Shown here: positions 1 to 6,737 of the stretch, in pieces | How positions within the stretch are numbered: the stretch's first letter is position 1 | Layout: every line of letters starts with the position of its first letter | Assembly (NCBI GenBank): GCA_903923925.1 | Contig: CAIXZF010000051.1 | Span: 47,091-111,090, forward strand | Direction: 5' to 3' | DNA: 64,000 nucleotides | Origin: an uncultured Bacteroidales bacterium | GTDB taxonomy: Bacteria; Bacteroidota; Bacteroidia; Bacteroidales; CAIXZF01 | Translations under genes and position numbers: made by a program | The notes under the pieces: model-generated | The model's input: the letters and a program-made list of their open reading frames with translations, nothing else | Database searches by the model: none | What the model was told of the DNA's origin: nothing

Positions 1-1010
1 GCATCATCTTTAAGGTGACCAAAAAGTACAGGTGTAATCGGGTGAACGCCAGGAACAATTTTAAATCCTGCTTTTTCCATACCCTCCCTGAAAAGAATGG
101 TGTTCTCCTTTAGTTTGATGATAAGCTCAGTATTTTCTGAAAGGAGATTCAATACTTCGAGTGTTGCTCCTGTTATTGCCGGTGCAAGTGAGTTTGAGAA
201 CAGGTAAGGGCGCGACCGCTGTCTGAGGAATTCAACAATTTCTTTCCTGCCGGAAATGCAACCGCCTGATGCTCCGCCAAGTGCTTTTCCGAATGTTGTA
301 GAGATAATATCCACCCTGTCCATGGCATTGCAATATTCGTGTGTTCCGCGTCCGGTAGGGCCCATAAAGCCAGTTGCATGGGAATCGTCGACCATCACAA
401 TGGCATCATATTTATCAGCAAGATCGCAGATTTTGTCAACCTGGGCAATAATACCGTCCATAGAGAAAACACCATCGGTAACTATAATTTTGAACATCGC
501 ATTCTTTGCCTGTTTGAGTTTTTCTTCCAGGTCGTTCATATCGTTGTTCTTGTACCTGTAGCGCTGAGCTTTACAGACTCTCACGCCATCAATGATAGAG
601 GCATGATTTAACTCATCGGAAATGATGGCAGAATACTCATCAAAAAGGGGTTCAAAAACCCCTCCATTGGCATCGAAGGCAGAGGAAAAAAGGATAGTAT
701 CTTCCATTCCGAGGAAATCGCTCAGCTTTCTCTCAAGATCTTTATGTACCTGCTGGGTACCGCAGATAAAGCGGACCGATGCCATGCCGAATCCCCAGCG
801 GAAAAAGGCCATGTTTGATCCTGCCATAACCCTGGGATCGTTGCACAAACCGAGATAATTGTTCGCACAAAAATTCAAAACATCAAGTCCGTTACTTGTT
901 TTTATATGCACTCCCTGGGGAGTGGTCAGAATGCGTTCTTCCTTGTAAAGGCCTTCGCTTTTTATCTTTTCAATTTCCTTTTGCAGGTATTCTTTAAATT
1001 GTCCGTACAT
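1..1010 (-). CDS. kbl: Glycine C-acetyltransferase (2-amino-3-ketobutyrate CoA ligase), 3' end outside window
   Basis: Not listed as a full ORF in the track because it runs off the window edge. Reading the minus strand from the ATG at 1010 gives about 336 residues starting MYGQFKEYLQKEIEK, with no stop. The enzyme is a PLP-dependent alpha-oxoamine synthase that joins glycine and acetyl-CoA to 2-amino-3-oxobutyrate, in threonine breakdown with threonine dehydrogenase. Visible family features are the N-terminal NYLGLCNDPRV segment, the VDDSHATGF segment (PLP-binding Asp/His) and STTFGKALGGASGG around residue 240, which holds the Schiff-base lysine. The usual length is about 395 residues, so roughly 60 are missing at the C-terminus. 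It lies 57 bp downstream of cysN on the same strand and may be the last gene of that unit; no tdh is visible. The family call is secure. Kbl versus a close relative such as AONS (BioF) is decided by overall resemblance only. Confidence 0.88.
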   Translation of the reverse strand, partial: MYGQFKEYLQKEIEKIKSEGLYKEERILTTPQGVHIKTSNGLDVLNFCANNYLGLCNDPRVMAGSNMAFFRWGFGMASVRFICGTQQVHKDLERKLSDFLGMEDTILFSSAFDANGGVFEPLFDEYSAIISDELNHASIIDGVRVCKAQRYRYKNNDMNDLEEKLKQAKNAMFKIIVTDGVFSMDGIIAQVDKICDLADKYDAIVMVDDSHATGFMGPTGRGTHEYCNAMDRVDIISTTFGKALGGASGGCISGRKEIVEFLRQRSRPYLFSNSLAPAITGATLEVLNLLSENTELIIKLKENTILFREGMEKAGFKIVPGVHPITPVLFGHLKDD

Positions 1011-1067
1011 GATTGTAATTTTTTCTGGTTTAGGAGCTTCTGAGTACTTTCAGTAAAAATATAGTGT

Positions 1068-2339
1068 TTAGAGTATCATTCCGGCACCAACGGTTTCGTT
1101 CGTGGCTTCATCTATAAGGATGAGACTTCCGGTAATGCGGTTATCCTGGTATGAATCAAAAATAAGAGGTTTTGTTGTCTTCAGTGTGATTCGTGCAATT
1201 TCATTCATTTTCACAACTTTATCATCATAAATTTCATCAAGGGAGCTAATGTTTATCTTGTAAACTATCGCTTTAATAAATCCACGCACCTCATGTGTGT
1301 TGTGTTTGATGGCATATTTAGCGTTCTCCTGAAGTGGTTTGAGGTTGAACCAGCAAATCATAACATCAAGCTCCTGCGAAACAGAGGGTAGCTTTCCTCC
1401 TGCAATCATATCTCCCCTGCTGATATCGATATCATCTTCCAAAGTAATAGAAACCGACATTGGCGGGTAGGCCTGCTCAAGATCGTTTTCGAAAACATCG
1501 AGACTCTTTATCCTGCTGGTGTTAGCTGAAGGCAGAATAGTAACCTCATCGCCCTTATGGAATATACCTCCGGCAATTCGTCCGGCATATCCGCGATAAT
1601 CGTGGAATTCGTCGCTGATTGGCCGAATAACGTACTGAACAGGGAAACGTTGTTCCGTGAAATTGTAATCGCTTGTAATATCAATAGTTTCCAGCATATT
1701 CCTCAGGGTAATCCCGGTATACCAGGGCATATTTCCGGAAGGATCTACCACATTGTCGCCATGGAGAGCACTGATAGGAACATAGCGAATTTCCCTCACT
1801 TTAAGCGACTCAGTGAAATTGGCATAGCTGTTTTTAATATCGTTGTAAACCTTTTCGCTGTAGTCGACAAGGTCCATTTTATTGATACACACAATTATGT
1901 GCGGAATTCCCAGCATGGAGGCTATATACGAATGACGCCGGGTTTGCTCTATAACACCGTTTCGGGCATCTACCAGAATCAGTGCAGCATTTGCTGTAGA
2001 AGCGCCGGTAACCATGTTGCGGGTATACTGGATATGACCGGGAGTGTCGGCAATAATGAATTTTCTCTGAGGAGTGGCGAAATACCTGTATGCAACATCA
2101 ATTGTAATTCCCTGTTCTCTTTCAGCTCTGAGTCCATCGGTAAGCAGGGCAAGGTTCATATAGTCGTTTCCCTTGAGGATACTGGCTCTTTTTACTGCTT
2201 CGAGCTGATCTTCGAAAATGGATTTGCTATCGTAGAGTAACCTGCCGATGAGCGTACTCTTTCCGTCGTCCACACTACCTGCTGTAGTAAATCGCAGCAG
2301 TTCCATGTCAAGGTATCCCTTCGAGCTAAACTCCTCCAT
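1068..2339 (-). CDS. cysN: Sulfate adenylyltransferase subunit 1 (GTPase subunit)
   Basis: The 423-residue protein is the regulatory GTPase of the CysDN ATP sulfurylase, which makes adenosine phosphosulfate (APS) from sulfate and ATP in the cytoplasm. It shows the translation-factor-type GTPase motifs in order: P-loop AGSVDDGKST near residue 20, GITIDVAYRYF (switch I), DTPGH and NKMD. Beta-barrel domains follow to the C-terminus. The length matches stand-alone CysN; there is no fused APS kinase (CysC) domain, and no cysC is visible in the window. It follows cysD by 30 bp in the same direction, so the two are almost certainly co-transcribed and form the heteromeric enzyme. Start ATG at 2339 gives MEEFSSKGYLDMELLRFTTAG, which is typical for the family. 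Confidence 0.95.
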   Translation of the reverse strand: MEEFSSKGYLDMELLRFTTAGSVDDGKSTLIGRLLYDSKSIFEDQLEAVKRASILKGNDYMNLALLTDGLRAEREQGITIDVAYRYFATPQRKFIIADTPGHIQYTRNMVTGASTANAALILVDARNGVIEQTRRHSYIASMLGIPHIIVCINKMDLVDYSEKVYNDIKNSYANFTESLKVREIRYVPISALHGDNVVDPSGNMPWYTGITLRNMLETIDITSDYNFTEQRFPVQYVIRPISDEFHDYRGYAGRIAGGIFHKGDEVTILPSANTSRIKSLDVFENDLEQAYPPMSVSITLEDDIDISRGDMIAGGKLPSVSQELDVMICWFNLKPLQENAKYAIKHNTHEVRGFIKAIVYKINISSLDEIYDDKVVKMNEIARITLKTTKPLIFDSYQDNRITGSLILIDEATNETVGAGMIL

Positions 2340-2369
2340 AATTTGTGTGTGTTGAACTCACTTTGGTGG

Positions 2370-3275
2370 TTAAAAATACCCTTCTTTTTTTCTGTCTTCC
2401 ATGGCAGCTTCAGAACGTTTATCATCGGAGCGGGAACCGCGTTCGGTAACACGTGTTGCTGCTGTTTCGCTGATAATATCCTCCACAGATGAAGCGGTAG
2501 AAAGCGACAAGCCTGTGCATGAAATATCACCGATTGTTCTGCATCTTACTGTTTTTATTTCAATTTTCTCAGAGGGTTTCAGCTTCATAAAAGCTGCGGC
2601 TGCGAGCCAGACACCATCGCGGTTGAAGACTTCCCGCTGATGTGTAAAATAGAGGTTTGGCATTGGAATATTTTCGAGCAGGATGTACTGCCAGATATCC
2701 ATTTCTGTCCAGTTGCTGATCGGGAAAACGCGGAAATGTTCACCTATATTTTTACGGCCATTGAAGATATTCCAGAGTTCTGGTCTTTGGTTTTTAGGGT
2801 CCCATTGTCCAAACTCATCCCGATGGCTGAAGAAACGTTCCTTAGCACGGGCTTTTTCCTCATCGCGTCTTGCGCCACCCATTGCGGCATCGTATTTATT
2901 CGCTTCTATTGTGTCGAGTAAGGTAACAGTTTGAAGGATATTGCGGCTGGCATTAAAGCCAGTTTCTTCCACAGCACGTCCGGCATCTATTGATTCCTGA
3001 ACCAGGCCAACAACAAGCTGAACACCGAGATCCTTAACAAGCTTGTCGCGGTATTCAAGGGTTTCAATAAAATTATGACCTGTATCAATGTGCAGCAGAG
3101 GAAATGGCAACCGGGCCGGCCAGAAGGCTTTACGGGCAAGGTGTGTAAGAACTATGGAGTCTTTGCCTCCTGAAAAGAGCAGACAAGGCCTTTCAAACTG
3201 GGCTGCAACCTCCCTTATCACATAGATTGATTCTGATTCAAGTTCCCTGAGGTGTTTCAGCGTATATCCTTCCAT
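2370..3275 (-). CDS. cysD: Sulfate adenylyltransferase subunit 2 (catalytic subunit)
   Basis: The 301-residue protein is the catalytic subunit of ATP sulfurylase. The PP-loop motif LLFSGGKDSIVL sits near residue 35 and binds the ATP pyrophosphate; the segments GGARRDEEKARAKER and FPISNWTEMDIWQYI are characteristic of CysD. The C-terminus (SDDKRSEAAMEDRKKEGYF) is also typical. It starts only 20 bp after the wzc-like gene and 30 bp before cysN, so it appears to belong to a wza-wzc-cysD-cysN transcription unit. CysD proteins act in sulfate assimilation or in supplying PAPS for sulfation. The context next to polysaccharide export genes makes sulfated polysaccharide a possible but unproven destination. 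Confidence 0.95.
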   Translation of the reverse strand: MEGYTLKHLRELESESIYVIREVAAQFERPCLLFSGGKDSIVLTHLARKAFWPARLPFPLLHIDTGHNFIETLEYRDKLVKDLGVQLVVGLVQESIDAGRAVEETGFNASRNILQTVTLLDTIEANKYDAAMGGARRDEEKARAKERFFSHRDEFGQWDPKNQRPELWNIFNGRKNIGEHFRVFPISNWTEMDIWQYILLENIPMPNLYFTHQREVFNRDGVWLAAAAFMKLKPSEKIEIKTVRCRTIGDISCTGLSLSTASSVEDIISETAATRVTERGSRSDDKRSEAAMEDRKKEGYF

Positions 3276-3295
3276 CCCTAAATTATCCTATCCTG

Positions 3296-5758
3296 TCAGG
3301 TTCTTTTGAAAAAACGTTTTATTCCCTTTGCTTTTTTCTTCTTTTCGGCATCATCTCCATAATAACCATAGCCGTAACCGTAGCCATAACCGTAACCGTA
3401 ACCATAGCCGTAACCATAGCCATATCCATAGCCGTAACCATAGCCTTCATTGCCCAGCTTCACATCGTTAATCAGAATAGCTATATTCGGCAAATCTCTT
3501 GATTCAACGTCCTTTATAATGGCGCCAAATGCTTTTTTATGTGTATAAAACTGTCGTACAACAAACACATTGATGTCGGTATGCTTCATAAGCAGGAAGG
3601 AGTCTGTAACCAGGCCAACCGGAGGTGAGTCAACAATAATAAAATCATAGCGTTTTCTCAATTCTGCAAAAAGTTCTGATGTTTTATCAGAAGCAATTAA
3701 TTCGGCAGGGTTGGGAGGAATGGGGCCAGCCATTATTAGATCGAGGTTCTCGACAGGAGAGGGTTGAATAATCTGATCTATCGTACTTTTATTAATAAGG
3801 TAAGAGCTCAGACCTGCACTGTTCGATAGTCCGAAATCCTTGTAAATTTTAGGCTTTCTAAGGTCAAATCCCAGAAGAACCGTTTTCTTGCCATAAAGTG
3901 CATAAATGGAAGCAAGGTTCATGGATGTGAAGGTTTTACCCTCAGAAACCATTGTGGAGGTTACCATAATGGTGAGTTTTTCCTTCCCTTTTCCCATGAA
4001 CTGGAGGTTGGTTCTCACCGATCTGAAGGCTTCAGAAATAGCAGATTTCGGGTGGTTATAAACTACAAGCTGAGTATCCTTGTCGCTGTGAACAATATGC
4101 CCGATAGAAGGGATATTCGTAAGATTTTCAAGGTCCTTCTTTTCAACGATGGTATCGTTCATGAACTCTCTGAGGTAGATAATCAGAATTGGAATGATGA
4201 GCCCGATCAAGAGAGCAATCAAATAGTTCAAGGATGTTTTAGGATACACAAGCGTTGCCCCTCTGGCCTCATCAATAACTTTATTGTCGGAAAGGTTAGA
4301 GGCTTTCGCAATGGCAGATTCAGCACGCTTTTCGAGGAGGTAGGTGTAAATTTTATCGTTTATGTTAAATTTTCGCTGAATGTTGATGAGCTTACGTTCT
4401 GTGCCCGGGAGTTTGTTCACCTCAGCTTCAATTATTGCTGCTCTTCTGTCGAGTTCCTTTGAAGTAATATTTGAAAGGTTTATGGTATTTTGCACATTTT
4501 GCAATAAAGCTGCGGCAACCTTCTTAATTTTTTCGTTGGCAAGCTCCAGGTATGGATTTTTTTCAGTAGATCCAAGCTCGAATTGAGCCTTTTCACTAAT
4601 TAAGCCATTAATAGTTGTTACTAATCCGGCAAGTATTGGTTCTTCAATACCCATAGCAGAAGGCGCCACGATTTCATCTTTCAGCTCAGAACTTTTTTTA
4701 AGATAATCGTACAGATATTTTAAATACTTTGCCCTAAGCAGTGATGTTGTTCTTTCGCCCTCCAGCTGGCTTACTTTTCCGAATACTGTGCCAGCCTCCG
4801 TACTTAACTCCATAATTTTGTTCTGTTCGCGGAAATTCTGGAGGTTTCTCTCTGCATTGCCAAGAGAGTCGGTAATATCAGTTAATTGGCTATCAATAAA
4901 TGCAATTGTATTGATGGCCTTTTGATTTTTTTCATCAAGATCGCGCTGAATGTAGGCTTGGGCAAGTGTATTCACAAAATCCACAGCTTTTCCGGATTCC
5001 TTATTTTTAAAGCTGATGTTGAGAATAGAAGCTTCTTTGTTAAGGGTTGTTATTTCGACTCCCTTCATCTGATTCGCAAGCTGATCGATAGTGTTGAGGA
5101 AAAACTTAAAACTCTGACTACTATTGGATGAACTAAAAAAGCGAGTTCGGTTAATTTTGAAGGAGAAAAATTTTGTCTGGTATAATTCGCCGAAAGAAAG
5201 TGTTTTTTTAATTGTATTTGGCAGGGAAACGCCATCAACAACTTTTCCTTCCCTGAAATTATACAGGTTGGCCCGTTCAAGATCGCCAAATTCTATCTGG
5301 TATTTATCATCATTCAGAATCTTCAGCAATACCGGAACATTCACCAATTGCGGAAATGCGGAATCGTATTCTACTACAAAAGGACTGCATTTATAGAGTT
5401 CAATAAAACGGAATCTTCCCTCAGTCATGTAAGTAACCTGGAGATTCATAGCCATTACAGCTAAACGTGATAGTTTATACGATTGCAGAATTCCGATTTC
5501 ATTCTGGATTTTTTTCTGGGGGGCAAACATATTCATGCCACCAATAAAATCAGCACCGGCAGCTTTGTCATCTTTTACCAGGACAGTGCATGAGGTCTGG
5601 AAAATTTTCTCGGCGTAGCGGTTAAACAAGAAAGCCACTGCCATTGAAACCGACACGAAGAAAATAAAATAGTACCAACTCCGCCTGAGTTTAAACAGCA
5701 GAGCTTTTATATCGATGGTTTCTTCTTTTTGATATTCCTGTAATTGATCCACGTGCAA
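3296..5758 (-). CDS. wzc: Wzc-like polysaccharide co-polymerase / BY-family tyrosine autokinase with Gly-Tyr tail
   Basis: The 820-residue inner-membrane protein controls chain length and export of capsule or exopolysaccharide. Seen in order: a cytoplasmic N-terminus, a first membrane segment near residues 30-48 (SWYYFIFFVSVSMAVAF), a long periplasmic coiled-coil Wzz-type region, a second membrane segment near residue 510 (LIALLIGLIIPILIIYL), then a BY-kinase domain. Walker A is STMVSEGKTFTS near residue 600, Walker A' is VLLGFDLRKPK and Walker B is FIIVDSPP. The C-terminus has 14 Gly and 15 Tyr in strict alternation, followed by a basic end (KKKKAKGIKRFFKRT); tyrosine clusters are the autophosphorylation sites of this family. 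No ATG is available: an in-frame stop lies just upstream at about 5767, so translation starts at TTG 5758 or GTG 5752. It begins 2 bp after the wza-like gene, which fits translational coupling. Confidence 0.93.
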   Translation of the reverse strand: MHVDQLQEYQKEETIDIKALLFKLRRSWYYFIFFVSVSMAVAFLFNRYAEKIFQTSCTVLVKDDKAAGADFIGGMNMFAPQKKIQNEIGILQSYKLSRLAVMAMNLQVTYMTEGRFRFIELYKCSPFVVEYDSAFPQLVNVPVLLKILNDDKYQIEFGDLERANLYNFREGKVVDGVSLPNTIKKTLSFGELYQTKFFSFKINRTRFFSSSNSSQSFKFFLNTIDQLANQMKGVEITTLNKEASILNISFKNKESGKAVDFVNTLAQAYIQRDLDEKNQKAINTIAFIDSQLTDITDSLGNAERNLQNFREQNKIMELSTEAGTVFGKVSQLEGERTTSLLRAKYLKYLYDYLKKSSELKDEIVAPSAMGIEEPILAGLVTTINGLISEKAQFELGSTEKNPYLELANEKIKKVAAALLQNVQNTINLSNITSKELDRRAAIIEAEVNKLPGTERKLINIQRKFNINDKIYTYLLEKRAESAIAKASNLSDNKVIDEARGATLVYPKTSLNYLIALLIGLIIPILIIYLREFMNDTIVEKKDLENLTNIPSIGHIVHSDKDTQLVVYNHPKSAISEAFRSVRTNLQFMGKGKEKLTIMVTSTMVSEGKTFTSMNLASIYALYGKKTVLLGFDLRKPKIYKDFGLSNSAGLSSYLINKSTIDQIIQPSPVENLDLIMAGPIPPNPAELIASDKTSELFAELRKRYDFIIVDSPPVGLVTDSFLLMKHTDINVFVVRQFYTHKKAFGAIIKDVESRDLPNIAILINDVKLGNEGYGYGYGYGYGYGYGYGYGYGYGYGYGYYGDDAEKKKKAKGIKRFFKRT
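3359..3445 (-). repeat. Hexanucleotide-type Gly-Tyr codon repeat in the wzc C-terminus
   Basis: An 87-bp run encodes 29 residues of alternating Gly and Tyr, ending Tyr-Tyr. Glycine codons mix GGT, GGC and GGA, and tyrosine codons mix TAT and TAC. The DNA is therefore not a pure microsatellite, while the amino-acid pattern is exact. This suggests selection on the protein sequence, although the underlying six-base periodicity could still change length by slippage in steps of one Gly-Tyr pair. Confidence 0.95.
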
Positions 5759-5760
5759 AA

Positions 5761-6564
5761 TTATTTAAAGTAATTCAAGAGTACCATGGCCATGGTAATG
5801 GAAGAGAAGAGCAGACCGTATGGAAAAGCTTCAAATGACCATACTTTTTCGGTATACGCTTCTGCATAAAGGATATCATTGGGTCTGAGGTAGTAATATT
5901 CCGACTTGATGATATCTTTACTTGTTAGGTCGAGCAGCACGATATTGACTTTGTCATCAACTTGCCTGACAAGACGAATTTTTTTACGATTGGCAAAAGG
6001 CAGCAGATCGCCTCCTATACCCACTGCTTCAAATATGGTAAGTTTTTCCTGAAAAATCGGCTTTTTACCCGGACTTTTCCACTCCCCAAGCAAAGTAATG
6101 TTGAAACTTGTAAGTTTAATAATAATTGTGGGTTGTTTTATATATTCGCTAACCCTGTTAAACAGCTTGGTTTTTGCTTCCGACAAGGTAAGGCCAACTA
6201 CATTTACAGACCCAACAACAGGAAAATCAATAGTGCCTTCATTTGAAACAGTATAACTGGAAAGATAGGCACCACCAGATTCGCTGTTACCCATGGAAGC
6301 GTTTGAACCACCAGAAGTCAAATTGAAAATGTTATTCATCTTCTCATCAAGGCCTGTAACCCGTATATGCAGATTATCGCCCATACAGAGGCGATAGGTA
6401 CTGGCCATTGCATTTTTATTAACCTGAATTGTATCTGCCTGATTATTACCCTGCAGATATCTTATTTTCTTTTGAGAGATGCAGGAGGTGAAAACTATTG
6501 ATAATCCTACCAAAAGAATCAAAACCTTCAATAGTATGTATGATTGTATTTTCATTTTGTCCAT
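5761..6564 (-). CDS. wza: Wza/BexD-like polysaccharide export lipoprotein
   Basis: This is an outer-membrane polysaccharide export protein of the Poly_export/SLBB family. After the start comes a lipoprotein signal with hydrophobic core LLKVLILLVGLSIVF and lipobox FTSC, then the export domain (YRLCMGDNLHIRVTGLD, DFPVVGSVNVVGLTLSEAK) and an SLBB-like part (LLGEWKSPGKKPIF). A C-terminal membrane helix is predicted (FPYGLLFSSITMAMVLL). The ORF track begins at TTG 6588, but that codon lies inside a consensus promoter -7 element (6586-6593). The start is therefore more likely ATG 6564 (MDKMKIQ) or ATG 6555 (MKIQSYILL). It is the first gene of the apparent wza-wzc-cysD-cysN unit. Together with Wzc it would form the trans-envelope export channel; no glycosyltransferases or flippase accompany it here. 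Confidence 0.9.
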   Translation of the reverse strand: MDKMKIQSYILLKVLILLVGLSIVFTSCISQKKIRYLQGNNQADTIQVNKNAMASTYRLCMGDNLHIRVTGLDEKMNNIFNLTSGGSNASMGNSESGGAYLSSYTVSNEGTIDFPVVGSVNVVGLTLSEAKTKLFNRVSEYIKQPTIIIKLTSFNITLLGEWKSPGKKPIFQEKLTIFEAVGIGGDLLPFANRKKIRLVRQVDDKVNIVLLDLTSKDIIKSEYYYLRPNDILYAEAYTEKVWSFEAFPYGLLFSSITMAMVLLNYFK

Positions 6565-6585
6565 TACAGTATACACTAATATCTG

Positions 6586-6615
6586 CAAAGGTAAAAATTA
6601 TTTACTTAATACCAA
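6586..6615 (-). promoter_or_regulatory. Bacteroidota-type promoter for the wza-wzc-cysDN unit
   Basis: On the minus strand the sequence reads TTG (6615-6613), 19 bp, then TACCTTTG (6593-6586). This matches the Bacteroidota primary-sigma consensus TTG-N(19-23)-TAnnTTTG. The predicted start of transcription is near 6579, leaving a short leader before ATG 6564 and excluding the TTG codon at 6588 as a start. Confidence 0.75.
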
Positions 6616-6663
6616 TTACGTATATTAATGAGTCACTTTTTTCCATCATCTCCCCACATACCT

Positions 6664-6671
6664 TATCTTTG
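6664..6671 (+). promoter_or_regulatory. Putative -7 element (TATCTTTG) for the M14-C25-C25 unit
   Basis: TATCTTTG matches TAnnTTTG exactly and lies 66 bp before the ATG at 6738 in a divergent intergenic region. No clear -33 TTG is seen at the right spacing; a T-rich stretch near 6640 is the only candidate. It faces away from the wza promoter. Confidence 0.5.
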
Positions 6672-6737
6672 TGATATCCGGCTTGCATAAAGCAACTTTT
6701 CAGGTAAATAAATGTCTTTGAAAATATAGTTATACAT

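Noticed and set aside
1557-2240. 227-residue plus-strand ORF opposite cysN
   Set aside because: It is a shadow of the conserved cysN gene on the minus strand; its sequence shows no family motif.
6565-6588. TTG start of the wza-like gene at 6588
   Set aside because: The codon overlaps the TACCTTTG -7 element on the minus strand; ATG 6564 or 6555 fits the lipoprotein signal.
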